A stretch of DNA of 21,868 nt from Alphaproteobacteria bacterium UBA3439 (GCA_002378605.1 DFSK01000146.1:6444-28311), one strand, 5' to 3'. Positions 1 through 8,207 are shown, counted from the stretch's first letter. Notes: generated from the letters alone by a model not told the origin. Made by a program: numbers and translations.

Positions 1-648
1 AATCGTCACATAGGCAAGGCCGGTGCCAGCAAGAAGCAATCCGGGAAGGGTGAATTCAAAAAAGGTGAATCCTTCAAAACCGGCTTCGATTAGCGCGTTT
101 GATACTAATAAATTTGTGCCTGACCCAACAAGGGTGGTCATGCCGCCAACAACGGCAACAAAGCTTAGCGGCATGAGTAATTTAGAGGCGGGTATATGGA
201 ACCTTTGTGCAATGCCCTGCATGATGGGGATGAAAATGATCACAACAGGGATATTGTTCAAAAAGGCACTAATCAACAGCACTGTGATAAGCGATATCAA
301 AGTGGCAATCCATAATTTCCCCATGCTCAACGCCAGCACATAGCGAGAAAAAATTTCTAAAATCCCCGTTTTCACAACGCCTTGACCGACAACCAGAAGG
401 GCCAAAACGGTCAGCATCGCCGGATTGGCAAATCCGGATAATATTTTGCTAGACGGCAAAAGATTGCTGCCTTCTTGGTCAATGATCGGGAAAAAGTGAA
501 AGAAAAATAGCAAAATCAGAACAACGCCAAGGGCGGTGATTTCCATCGGTATTTTTTCATTCGCATAGCAAAAAAGCGCGCCGACAATGAGGCTGAATAA
601 GAACATCATCTCAAAGGTCATGCCGGCATTTTCAATAATCGTTGTCAT
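1..648 (-). CDS. SLC13/ArsB-NhaD-type anion permease, N-terminal part (runs off left edge)
   Basis: Seen: an open minus-strand frame starts at the ATG at 648 and continues to base 1, giving 216 residues with no stop. It is strongly hydrophobic, with likely membrane segments near residues 13-28, 36-52, 77-92, 113-130, 133-148, 160-182 and 200-216. Two family-type signatures are visible: SAFLNNIP (127-134) and GGMTTLVGSGTNLLVS (168-183), matching the re-entrant-loop motifs of SLC13/DASS and related ion-transporter superfamily permeases. Known: these inner-membrane carriers import di- and tricarboxylates, sulfate or other anions, or export arsenite; the members with central TrkA-C domains are about 580-610 residues long. 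The part that would show TrkA-C domains lies outside the window. The start has no strong ribosome-binding site, only an A/G-rich stretch. It is divergent from the DUF3604 gene, so it could supply that unit's substrate (inference). The family call is firm; the substrate is not known. Confidence 0.85.
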   Translation of the reverse strand, partial: MTTIIENAGMTFEMMFLFSLIVGALFCYANEKIPMEITALGVVLILLFFFHFFPIIDQEGSNLLPSSKILSGFANPAMLTVLALLVVGQGVVKTGILEIFSRYVLALSMGKLWIATLISLITVLLISAFLNNIPVVIIFIPIMQGIAQRFHIPASKLLMPLSFVAVVGGMTTLVGSGTNLLVSNALIEAGFEGFTFFEFTLPGLLLAGTGLAYVTI

Positions 649-745
649 ATTGATTCGTCTTTTTCTTTCAAATGATGAGCGCAATTTGGCTTGGGGAGAT
701 GGAATGCCCGTCGCAGACCGGTATTGAAGTGGCCTGCAATATTCT

Positions 746-805
746 GAGGCTCGATACGCTGGATTCCTATCTTAGCGCAGCGAGTCTCAAAATACAGTTT
801 TTTTT
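746..805 (+). other. Stem-loop followed by a T8 run in the divergent intergenic region
   Basis: GAGGCTCG (746-753) pairs with CGAGTCTC (781-788) over eight positions with one G-U pair. Inside it CGCT (757-760) pairs with AGCG (774-777), leaving a 3x3 internal loop and a 13-nt apical loop. A run of eight T (798-805) follows nine bases after the stem. That spacing is too long for a textbook intrinsic terminator. The element could be a weak terminator of a leader RNA or small RNA read on the plus strand, or part of the 5' leader of the permease gene on the minus strand. Function is unassigned. Confidence 0.4.
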
Positions 806-886
806 GGATTGAGTCGGGTAGAATCTGATTTCAAAATATTTTAGATGGTGACAGATTATCTGGCTTATGGGCTTGTATGACCATTA

Positions 887-945
887 TTTCGGCAAACCAC
901 CGCAATCATAGAGGGAAAAGCCGAAAGTTTTTCTTTTCATTGCGG
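887..945 (+). promoter_or_regulatory. Two interleaved inverted repeats (pseudoknot topology) upstream of the DUF3604 gene
   Basis: TTTCGGC (887-893) is the exact reverse complement of GCCGAAA (920-926). CCGCAAT (900-906) is the exact reverse complement of ATTGCGG (939-945). The order a, b, a', b' is that of an H-type pseudoknot if transcribed, with loops of 6, 13 and 12 nt. The first helix is followed directly by a T-rich stretch (928-937), as in a terminator. Alternatively, the second repeat may be a DNA operator, since its right arm overlaps a -35-like hexamer. The pairings are seen; any regulatory role is inference. Confidence 0.35.
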
Positions 946-967
946 CTATTTTGCTTTTTCATATAGG
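940..967 (+). promoter_or_regulatory. Weak sigma70-like promoter candidate for the DUF3604 gene
   Basis: TTGCGG (940-945) and TATAGG (962-967) are separated by 16 bases and would give a leader of about 85 nt before the ATG at 1058. The match to consensus is only moderate (3/6 and 4/6). The start codon itself is well supported by AAGGAAG at 1043-1049, eight bases upstream. Confidence 0.25.
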
Positions 968-1057
968 GCATTCACATGCATCATATCCCCATATTCAATC
1001 GGTTGGCTCTGCCAAAATTTGTAAATTTCGTTTGCCAAAACAAAGGAAGATTCCAAC

Positions 1058-3250
1058 ATGCCCTATAATGATTATCGTCAAGATTTGATGGGTGAAGCCA
1101 GATTAACGCCGTCAGGCCAGTTTGAAATTGACACATATCAAAGCTTTAAATTGATTTACACCGCTGGCAAATTTGGCATTGATGATCAAGGCGGGCTTCG
1201 GATTGGATTTCGCGGGCATTTTGATGGCTCGGCAATCCAGTTTAGCGACCCTGCAGCGCCTGGATATACAACCGTTGAGGCCTCCAACGGTGCCGTTCTT
1301 GAAGTGTCATGGGAAGCGCGCCGAAATATCCGCCCTTGGAATAAAAGCCTTTATATCCGCTGCTTGCGCTTTTTACGTGAGGGCGACCAGATCGTGATTA
1401 ATTTTGGCGATCAGTCCAAAGGGTCACCCGGCTGGTTGTTGCAGACATTTTGTGAATCAGCCTTTACCTTTCAGATCACGGTTGATCCGTTCGCAACGCA
1501 AGATTTCATCGCGCTGCCAAGCGCGGCAAACCCAACCATTTCAATGGTGCCGGGTGATCCGGTGAATTGGAAGGCCGTACTGCCAACATTGCGGCGGCCG
1601 GGTGAGGGATTTCGATTGTCAATAAAAGGCGATGACCGCTGGGGCAATCCATCAAACCGTTTAACCGGAAAGATCAAACTGAAAACCAATTTACCGGTCA
1701 CTGGCCTTAATGAAACTGTTGATCTAAAAAAAGGAGATTTCGGCGTCGTGATCGAAGGGCTTTCGGTGGAAAGCCCCGGCGTGCTGCATCTTACGGTTCT
1801 GGATGAAAATGACCAGCTGATCGCAACGGCAAACCCGCTTGTTATCCGCGCAGCCGATGCGGCGCATTTCTGGAGCGATATGCATGCGCAGAGTGGTGAG
1901 ACGATCGGCGTTGGGACGGCCCGCGAATATTTTGACTTTGCCCGTAACAAGGCTTTTCTTGATATTGCTGGCCATCAGGGAAATGATTTCCAGATCACCG
2001 ATGCGTTTTGGCAGCATTTGAACGAACTGACAGCCGAATATAATGAAGATAACCGCTTTATGACATTGCCAGGTTATGAATGGTCGGGAAATACCGGCCT
2101 TGGCGGTGATCATAATGTGTGGTTTCGAACCGAAGGCCGCCCTATTTACCGGTCAAGCCGCGCCTTAATCAGCGATCGCACCTACCCTGAAAATGATGTT
2201 TTATCGACACCCGATCTTATCGAAAAATTGCAAAGCGAAGATGCGATTGTCGTGGCGCATGTTGGCGGGCGTTATGCCGATATTAAATATGCGCATGATG
2301 CAAAATTGGAACCCTCGGTCGAGGTGCATTCATCATGGGGTACCTTTGAATGGATTTTGCGCGATGCGTTCGAGTCCGGCTATCGGGTTGGTATTGTCGG
2401 GTCAAGTGACGGGCATAAGGGGCGGCCCGGGGCGGAATATCCGGGGGATAGTCAATTTGGTTCTTATGGTGGTCTAACCTGTCATCTTTTGCCGCAATTA
2501 GACCGAGACACATTTTTTGATGCCTTCCGTAACCGGCGGCATTACGCAACGACAGGCGCGCGAATCTATATGGATGTAACCGCAAGCTTGGGCGATCGAA
2601 CCCTGCAAATTGGTGATATTGTCAGCACTGACCTTGACCATCTTGATCTTGCATTTGACATTATCGGCACGGCGCCGATTGAACGTGTTGATATTTTCAA
2701 TGGGCTGGATCTGGTGCGCACCATCCGCCCCTGGCATGATCAAGCCTCGCTAAGCCGGCTGCGCGTTACTTGTGCTGGTCAGCATTATCGCGGGCGTGGC
2801 CGCTTGGTGAAATGGGATGTTTCGGCAAATCTTACCGGCGGCAAAATTGATCGCATTGATGCGGTCAATTTCTGGAATCCAAATCGCCAGCCCAAGCAAA
2901 TTTCTGCAACCGAAGCTGTGTGGAAAACGGTCACAACAGGCGGCGCATCCTCGGTTGATTTCTGGCTGGATGATGCTGCGCTGGCGAGCCAGATCAATGT
3001 TCAGACGAATTTTGAATCGGTATCAGCATCAGTGGCCGATATTGATGAAAATGGCATCACCATTGATTGTGGTGGTATGGATATCCGGCTTCATATTGAA
3101 CGGCTTCCCGGAATATTGGAGTCCTTTTCCCTGGCAGGTGAACAATCTTTTGCGCTTGTCGCCGGAACCGAGCAGCGGCTTTATGTTCGGGTGACACAAG
3201 AAGATGGTCATCAGGCATGGAGCAGCCCAATTTATGTTGCAAAGGCATAG
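1058..3250 (+). CDS. DUF3604 family, PHP-like metal-dependent hydrolase
   Basis: A 730-residue protein, preceded by a good ribosome-binding site (AAGGAAG, 8-nt spacer). No signal peptide or membrane segment is visible, so it is probably cytoplasmic. An N-terminal beta-rich region (about 1-265) leads into a PHP-like catalytic region (about 268-500) with clustered ligand motifs: SDMHAQSGE (273-281), GHQGND (305-310), PGYEW (338-342), GDHN (350-353), AHVGG (400-404), EVHSSWG (422-428) and SSDGHKGRPG (449-458). A C-terminal beta-rich part follows. Known: PHP domains bind two or three metals and hydrolyse phosphoesters, but DUF3604 members have no well-established substrate. In place of the usual HxH the first motif reads HxQ. 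An enolase-superfamily gene follows 48 bp downstream on the same strand, suggesting a shared small-molecule pathway. The family call is confident; the reaction is unknown. Confidence 0.82.
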   Translation: MPYNDYRQDLMGEARLTPSGQFEIDTYQSFKLIYTAGKFGIDDQGGLRIGFRGHFDGSAIQFSDPAAPGYTTVEASNGAVLEVSWEARRNIRPWNKSLYIRCLRFLREGDQIVINFGDQSKGSPGWLLQTFCESAFTFQITVDPFATQDFIALPSAANPTISMVPGDPVNWKAVLPTLRRPGEGFRLSIKGDDRWGNPSNRLTGKIKLKTNLPVTGLNETVDLKKGDFGVVIEGLSVESPGVLHLTVLDENDQLIATANPLVIRAADAAHFWSDMHAQSGETIGVGTAREYFDFARNKAFLDIAGHQGNDFQITDAFWQHLNELTAEYNEDNRFMTLPGYEWSGNTGLGGDHNVWFRTEGRPIYRSSRALISDRTYPENDVLSTPDLIEKLQSEDAIVVAHVGGRYADIKYAHDAKLEPSVEVHSSWGTFEWILRDAFESGYRVGIVGSSDGHKGRPGAEYPGDSQFGSYGGLTCHLLPQLDRDTFFDAFRNRRHYATTGARIYMDVTASLGDRTLQIGDIVSTDLDHLDLAFDIIGTAPIERVDIFNGLDLVRTIRPWHDQASLSRLRVTCAGQHYRGRGRLVKWDVSANLTGGKIDRIDAVNFWNPNRQPKQISATEAVWKTVTTGGASSVDFWLDDAALASQINVQTNFESVSASVADIDENGITIDCGGMDIRLHIERLPGILESFSLAGEQSFALVAGTEQRLYVRVTQEDGHQAWSSPIYVAKA

Positions 3251-3298
3251 ATAACAACAGACTTGGTTTTGATAAGTCGACTTTAAGAGGAAGATAAG

Positions 3299-4411
3299 AT
3301 GCAGTCTGTTCGCATAGAAAATGTTGAAACATTCGTTGTGGCAATGCCGCTGGTTGCGGTTTTTTCCAGTGGTGGAAAGTCAAAAAATGTTACCAAAGGT
3401 GTTGTTGTCAAGATCACCGCATCCGATGGATCATATGGCATCAGCAGTGTTGATCCGTCGACGCGGGCGGTATTTCCCGATCGGGCCGAAGATATTGCCG
3501 CAACAGTGCGCGAAAAAATCACCCCGGCAGTTCTTGGCATGTCGCCAACAAATATCAACCGGTTGTCGGACATTATGGGCAGTTTGCAAGATGTTCAGAT
3601 TGGTGCCAGAGCCGCCGTTGAAATGGCAGCCATTGAATTGACATGTCGCCGGTTAGGCATTTCGCTTTGTGACTTTCTTGGTGGCGCTGTGTCAGACCAT
3701 GTTGCCTTTAATGGCTGGGTTGGCGAGCTGCCAGCCGATGAAGCCGCACTTGATGCGGCGCGGTGGGCGAAAGCTGGATTTCAATCGCTAAAGATCAAAA
3801 TTGGCGGGGATGTCGATGCTGATATCCAGCGGGTGCAAGCGGTTCGATCCGCCGTTGGCAATGCAGTGAATCTGCGTATGGATGCCAATGAACAATATAG
3901 CGTCCAAGATGCAATCCGGCTGTGCGATGCGATCAAAGATTGCGATATGCAGCTGTTTGAACAGCCGGTACCGCGCGATGATCTGGCTGGTTTGGCCGAA
4001 ATCCGGCGCGTTGGCGGGATCAGCATCATGGCAGATGAATCGATCAGCGATCATGCCAGCCTGTTAAAAGTAATCGAGGCTGATTGTGCCGATCTTGTGA
4101 AATTTGGCATTGCGCAGGCAGGCGGTATTATGCCTGCTGTCCGAATGATGGCAACAGCCGAAGCTGCTGGTTTGAAAGTTGTCATGGGGCATGGGTTTGG
4201 TCTGGATATGAGCACGATGGCCGAAATCATGGTTGGTGCATCATCAAGCAATATTTTAACCGGCCTTGAATGTGTTGGCCCATTAAAGGTGAAAGATACG
4301 GTTTCGCAAACCCGCCTTGATATCAGTTCGGGCCGTCTGCAAGTGCCGGATGGCGCTGGTCTGGCGATGGATCTTGATATGGAAAAACTGGCTGAATATA
4401 CGGTTCAGTAA
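3299..4411 (+). CDS. Enolase-superfamily enzyme, muconate-lactonizing (MLE) subgroup
   Basis: A 370-residue cytoplasmic protein of normal length for the mandelate racemase/muconate lactonizing enzyme group. An N-terminal capping domain (about 1-125) is followed by the barrel. Visible active-site residues: KIK (K165 and K167) at the end of strand 2; metal ligands D195 (RMDANE), E221 (LFEQP) and D246 (MADES); and K268 (DLVKFG) on the opposite face. The K-x-K plus distal lysine arrangement is typical of the MLE subgroup (cycloisomerases, amino-acid and dipeptide epimerases, proline-betaine epimerases, some dehydratases). These enzymes abstract a proton alpha to a carboxylate with Mg2+ bound. The start is supported by GAGGA about ten bases upstream. 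It lies 48 bp behind the DUF3604 gene, so the two are probably co-transcribed. The substrate cannot be read from the sequence. Confidence 0.85.
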   Translation: MQSVRIENVETFVVAMPLVAVFSSGGKSKNVTKGVVVKITASDGSYGISSVDPSTRAVFPDRAEDIAATVREKITPAVLGMSPTNINRLSDIMGSLQDVQIGARAAVEMAAIELTCRRLGISLCDFLGGAVSDHVAFNGWVGELPADEAALDAARWAKAGFQSLKIKIGGDVDADIQRVQAVRSAVGNAVNLRMDANEQYSVQDAIRLCDAIKDCDMQLFEQPVPRDDLAGLAEIRRVGGISIMADESISDHASLLKVIEADCADLVKFGIAQAGGIMPAVRMMATAEAAGLKVVMGHGFGLDMSTMAEIMVGASSSNILTGLECVGPLKVKDTVSQTRLDISSGRLQVPDGAGLAMDLDMEKLAEYTVQ

Positions 4412-4413
4412 TC

Positions 4414-4437
4414 GGGCTGGTTCAGCTCTATTTTATC
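4414..4437 (+). terminator. Possible weak intrinsic terminator after the enolase-superfamily gene
   Basis: Two bases after the stop codon, GGGCTG (4414-4419) pairs with CAGCTC (4423-4428) around a 3-nt loop, with one G-U pair. It is followed by TATTTTATC. The stem is short and the T run is interrupted, so this is only a candidate. Confidence 0.3.
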
Positions 4438-4516
4438 GCCATCCATAGAAAATTCAGCCCACCACCGAGGGTCAGGATGTCGACAAGCAAACTGTGTGAG
4501 CTGACCTGTAGCTTTT

Positions 4517-4891
4517 TCAATATTTTGCGGCCCAGCGCCGAACCGGAATTGACGATAAAATGACAATTCCCAAAAAGAACGAAATGATCTTCGGTTCAAG
4601 AACCGGATAGAAATAGCTTTCTAAAAACACCATCGGTGTTGCCGGTATTGCAACGCGCAGAAAAGCGCCCTTGTGAAAATCGGAACGGTTAATCCATGAT
4701 CGTGAAAAATTGCTAATCAGCAACATGATGCTTAGCGTTGGCAAAAGCGTTTTAACGCCAATCATCGGTGCCAGAAACACGGCTGGCAGAAACCCGCCAC
4801 CAACACCGACAAAGCCATTGATTGCCACTGTTAAAAAGGCAATGCATAAAACATAAACAAGTGCAAAACTGTCAAAGGGAAATGACGTCTT
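4517..4891 (-). pseudogene. Decayed TauE/SafE (TSUP) family permease remnant
   Basis: Read on the minus strand, bases 4891-4517 are open for 124 codons. They contain the recognisable TSUP N-terminal half: a hydrophobic segment, then AINGFVGVGGGFL with its glycine-rich motif, then LPTLSIMLLISN and a later hydrophobic stretch ending in RRWAAKY and a stop. Known: intact TSUP proteins are about 240-260 residues, with two homologous halves; here the second half is absent. The frame also has no convincing start: there is a stop just upstream at 4892-4894, and the ATGs upstream lie in another frame and end quickly. The first possible start, a GTG at 4828, is inside the first membrane segment. I read this as a broken former sulfite/organosulfonate-type exporter gene. 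The rest of 4412-4934 shows no other credible gene. Confidence 0.7.
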
Positions 4892-4934
4892 TCACGAAAG
4901 GCGGCAACGCAATTAAGGGCGCGTGATGCGCCAG

Positions 4935-6578
4935 CTATTTTTTCATGGGAAGACCTGTATCGGGGTCCAGCTTTGATTCGGGCTTTAGGTTTTCTTGGGT
5001 TTGCGCTTTCGAGATGCGGCCATTTTCAAGATAGTCACCAGCGGCGGCGCGGCGGCCGGCATCGTCCCAGATCTGATGCCATGCGCCAAGCGAATAGCCA
5101 TGCCACGGCATTTGAACATTTAATTGCGGCAAACCAAGTTCGTCCCAAATATCCTTGGCGCGTTCCATATATTCTTTGCCAGGCAGTGCCAATGGCGGCA
5201 TCGGTGATTTCATTGTGGCGTCAATCAGGACGCTTGAATCTTCTTCACCATCATGTTCGCGTTTCGGCCCATGACCTTGACCACGGTGAAGCAGGGTTTG
5301 CATGTCTTCTGACGGGTTGGTGCGATAGGACATTGCCCATAAAAGAGCATCCGCATTGTCAACATCAATATCTTCATTCACGGCAATACAGATTTTGCTG
5401 CAATCGCCTTTGAAAAAGGCCGCACTATAAAGGGCGCGCCATATTTCGGTTCGGGGCATATTGGCATCACAGGTGATAACGGTAACGCGAAGCAATCCGG
5501 TCAATGGTTCGTGAAGCGAAACTTTCTTGACGCCTTTGATATTATTTTCATCACGAAGGTGGCGCAGGAATAATGGCTCATAGGCCACGCGTTTGATGAC
5601 GCTTGACTCACTTGGTGCCACCTGACTGATATAAGATGGCACAATCGCTTTTTTGCGGCGGGTAATCGCGGTAATGCGCATTGGCATATTATATTCTTCA
5701 AGCGCGATATGGCCATGTGACTCGCCAAAAGGGCCTTCGGGTTCAACACGCGTTGTATCGATAAAGCCTTCGATCACAATTTCGGCCTCGGCAGGTACCA
5801 CCAGATCAATGCTTTTGGTGTTTGTCACATTGATGGGAGCGCCGGCAAGACCGCCAGCAACGGTAAATTCATCAACACCAAGCGGCAGTTTCTGCGGCCC
5901 CATAAAGGCAACATAAGGCGGGCAGCCAAGAACAATCGCAACCGGCATTTCGGTTATGCCCATTTGCTGGCATTTTTGATAATGCTGATAACCGCCAGCA
6001 CCGCCAACACGGGTTGCCATGCGAACCACCAGCCGGTCAGGTGCTTTCAAGGCACAGCGGTAAGTGCCCATATTCTGCACGCCGGTTTCAGGATCTTTGG
6101 TAATCACATTGCCTGCGCTTAATGTAGGGGCGCTGTCAAATCCTGGGGTTGAGACCGGAATGGGAAGTGCGTCAAGCCCATGTCCTGGCTGGCTAAGGCT
6201 GGCGCCATCCTCAATGATCTCATGGCAAGGTGCGTTGTCGACAAATTGCGGATCAATCGGGTTGGAAATGGCATTGTCCCATTTGGCCTGAATGCCCTCG
6301 ACCGAACTAACCATACCAACGCTATAGATGCTGCGATTGGCGGCAAGCCCGCCAACCAGAACCGGCATGTCAAATTTGCGGCCTTTGCCATCAACGATAT
6401 TGGTGAATAAAAACGCCTTGCGATCCTCTTCTTTCATGCCGCCAATGAACTGCCAACGGACAAGCGCATGCATTTCGCTGTCTTTGTCGATCTGGCGGTC
6501 AATTTCAATCAACAGATTCTGCTTCTTCAAGGCGGCAATATGTTGATGAAGATCGTTATAGGGGGGCGTCTTTGTCAT
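4935..6578 (-). CDS. UbiD family prenyl-FMN-dependent (de)carboxylase
   Basis: A 547-residue cytoplasmic protein. The start at ATG 6578 is chosen over a longer open frame (to 6680) because GGAGAG lies just upstream and the extension would overlap the preceding gene. UbiD landmarks: QNMGTYR (168-174), with R174 at the position of the catalytic arginine, and EGPFGE (281-286), with E281 and E286 matching the two catalytic glutamates of the E-R-E triad. A GCPPYVAF motif lies near 218-225. Known: UbiD enzymes reversibly decarboxylate aromatic, heteroaromatic or alpha,beta-unsaturated acids using prenylated FMN made by UbiX; no UbiX gene is in the window. It starts 19 bp after the MmgE/PrpD gene, so it is the second gene of that operon. 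It probably decarboxylates an unsaturated acid in the same pathway (inference) rather than serving ubiquinone synthesis. Confidence 0.88.
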   Translation of the reverse strand: MTKTPPYNDLHQHIAALKKQNLLIEIDRQIDKDSEMHALVRWQFIGGMKEEDRKAFLFTNIVDGKGRKFDMPVLVGGLAANRSIYSVGMVSSVEGIQAKWDNAISNPIDPQFVDNAPCHEIIEDGASLSQPGHGLDALPIPVSTPGFDSAPTLSAGNVITKDPETGVQNMGTYRCALKAPDRLVVRMATRVGGAGGYQHYQKCQQMGITEMPVAIVLGCPPYVAFMGPQKLPLGVDEFTVAGGLAGAPINVTNTKSIDLVVPAEAEIVIEGFIDTTRVEPEGPFGESHGHIALEEYNMPMRITAITRRKKAIVPSYISQVAPSESSVIKRVAYEPLFLRHLRDENNIKGVKKVSLHEPLTGLLRVTVITCDANMPRTEIWRALYSAAFFKGDCSKICIAVNEDIDVDNADALLWAMSYRTNPSEDMQTLLHRGQGHGPKREHDGEEDSSVLIDATMKSPMPPLALPGKEYMERAKDIWDELGLPQLNVQMPWHGYSLGAWHQIWDDAGRRAAAGDYLENGRISKAQTQENLKPESKLDPDTGLPMKK

Positions 6579-6597
6579 GTTGCTCTCCAAAGCAAAG

Positions 6598-7983
6598 TTA
6601 ATTTGGCAGATCTTGGCTGGCTGCAAGATTATCCGTTGCCACCGCAAAGCCAAGCGCATTGGCAAGGCTGATATTATCAAGCTGCCACAGTTTTTGTAAA
6701 AGGCTGTTTGTCAGTTCGCCGCCAAGAACAGGATTTGTCAGCTCGATAAATTTTGCGCCCAGCTCGTTATCTGATAGGGGCAGATCGGGGTCACCTTTTC
6801 GCGTTGGCTGGTAATGCGTTAATTGACGACCATCTTTTGTGGTGACGGTAACATGCGCCGCGCGGCGAGACGGAAATTCGGCATCAATCGCAGAATCAAT
6901 GCCAAGATCAATTTGGCCAAGCATTGCCCTGATCGCCGGATCACGCATACGGTCTGCCTCGAAAGCCTCGATCCGGACGCTGCCATAATGCGCGGCATGG
7001 GCAAGAACATATTGCATTGAAAATTTGCATTCCTGCGGCGTTTTGGGATCAACCCTGTCGGTGATTGAAACCGCTGGGCCATAGGTGGCGATGGCAATGC
7101 TGGCAATATCGCCTGTGGTAATTTGCGCGTCCTGCATGATGAACAGCAATCCGTCAATGGCTGCAAAAGTATGGCCGCAACAGCCATGATTTTTAAAGGT
7201 GATGGCCTCGATATTGTAAATCTCGCCAAGGCCGGATGTGGCTTTGTTCCAATCGGCATTGCCGCTCATTGCAGCGCCCATGCCAGCAGGCCCCTCAAGA
7301 ACATCAAGCGCGCCGGTGACGCCTTTGCTGGCCGCCATGGCAGCCATAACGCCGGTTTCGGCAGCATGCGCGGCGTGAAGCGGTTTGCTCATTCCGTCAG
7401 ATCTGAATGCCTGTTGCAGCCCAGCGGCAAGTGTGGCCGAGGTCGCCAGCGCATGCGCTGTTTGGTTGCGGTTCAAACCCAAAAGCAGGCAGGCAGCAGC
7501 AGCAGCACCAAAGGTGGCGATGGTCGCTGTTGTATGCCAATAGCGATAATGATCACGGCCCATAGCCGCACTGATGCGGCTACTTACCTCATATCCTGCA
7601 ATTACCGAACGCAGAAAAGCCTCGCCTGATACATCATGTTTTTGCCCAACGGCAAGCGCTGCGGCAATGGTTGAACAGCCCGGATGCAGTCCGCCATCTC
7701 GGAAAATATCATCAAATTCGGATGTGTGAGCGCTGGCACCATTCAAAAAGGCAGCGGTTTTGATCGTCGAATGATCGCCAGTCGGGAACACAATTGCGTG
7801 TTGGGGGTCGCCAGTATCAATAAAGGCGGCGCGCAACATCGGGTTTGGATCTTGAACCGAGCCTGAATACATAGCGGCAAACCAGTCGATCACCGCGCGT
7901 TTGGCGTGATGAATCGTGCATGGCGCGAATTGGTGCGTTTGTTCTTGAACAATATAATCGGCAATTTTTTCAATAAGAATCAT
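6598..7983 (-). CDS. MmgE/PrpD family protein (2-methylcitrate dehydratase / cis-aconitate decarboxylase superfamily)
   Basis: From the ATG at 7983 the protein has 461 residues, the usual family length, beginning MILIEKIADYI. The frame stays open to an ATG at 8067, but the extra 28 residues lack family character, use codons such as AGA, TCC and TCG that are rare in the neighbours, and have no ribosome-binding site at the upstream ATG; a GGTG lies five bases before the chosen start. Family motifs: SEFDDI and GGLHPG (about 88-102 from this start), MSKPLHAAHAAETGV, and KNHGCCGHTFAAIDG. Known: the family includes 2-methylcitrate dehydratase (PrpD), cis-aconitate decarboxylase (IRG1/CAD) and iminodisuccinate epimerase, all acting on polycarboxylates. 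It leads a two-gene operon with UbiD and is divergent from the acyl-CoA operon. The exact reaction is open: dehydration, decarboxylation or epimerisation. Confidence 0.85.
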   Translation of the reverse strand: MILIEKIADYIVQEQTHQFAPCTIHHAKRAVIDWFAAMYSGSVQDPNPMLRAAFIDTGDPQHAIVFPTGDHSTIKTAAFLNGASAHTSEFDDIFRDGGLHPGCSTIAAALAVGQKHDVSGEAFLRSVIAGYEVSSRISAAMGRDHYRYWHTTATIATFGAAAAACLLLGLNRNQTAHALATSATLAAGLQQAFRSDGMSKPLHAAHAAETGVMAAMAASKGVTGALDVLEGPAGMGAAMSGNADWNKATSGLGEIYNIEAITFKNHGCCGHTFAAIDGLLFIMQDAQITTGDIASIAIATYGPAVSITDRVDPKTPQECKFSMQYVLAHAAHYGSVRIEAFEADRMRDPAIRAMLGQIDLGIDSAIDAEFPSRRAAHVTVTTKDGRQLTHYQPTRKGDPDLPLSDNELGAKFIELTNPVLGGELTNSLLQKLWQLDNISLANALGFAVATDNLAASQDLPN

Positions 7984-8160
7984 ATCAGCACCAAAGGAAT
8001 CTGGCCGCGAGGAGATCGTCATTCTTTCAATAGAATAGCCTTGCGGCAAGGTCAAAATGGGTCTCATTTAAATAAATCTGATCAATGACACGGGCATTTT
8101 TTTATCCTAATCTAATTTGTAAAATGGCTTTGAACTTTGTTATGCCGATCCTCAATACGA

Positions 8161-8174
8161 CGCCGGTAACGGCG
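8161..8174 (+). promoter_or_regulatory. GC-rich hairpin with GTAA loop in the leader of the acyl-CoA operon
   Basis: CGCCG (8161-8165) and CGGCG (8170-8174) pair perfectly around GTAA, which would be a stable GNRA-type tetraloop in RNA. It lies 33 bases before the start codon at 8208, in the 224-bp divergent gap between the MmgE/PrpD and hydratase genes. No T run follows, so it is not a terminator. No convincing -35/-10 pair could be assigned in this gap on either strand. Confidence 0.3.
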
Positions 8175-8207
8175 ATTAATTCAACAAATCACCAAGGTAG
8201 CCCGCTG

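Noticed and set aside
23..343. Plus-strand open frame of 106 codons
   Set aside because: It is antisense to the permease, whose minus-strand frame has clear membrane segments and family motifs; this frame has no family character.
4405..4599. Minus-strand open frame of 64 codons after the TauE/SafE remnant
   Set aside because: It overlaps the remnant in a different frame, uses codons unlike the neighbours and matches no family I recognise. It does not supply the missing second half of the permease.
7123..7629. Plus-strand open frame of 168 codons
   Set aside because: It lies wholly antisense to the well-supported MmgE/PrpD gene and shows no domain pattern.
8068..8207. TTGAAC-N17-CAATAC as promoter for the acyl-CoA operon (8130-8158)
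   Set aside because: The -10 hexamer is a poor match and nothing else supports it.
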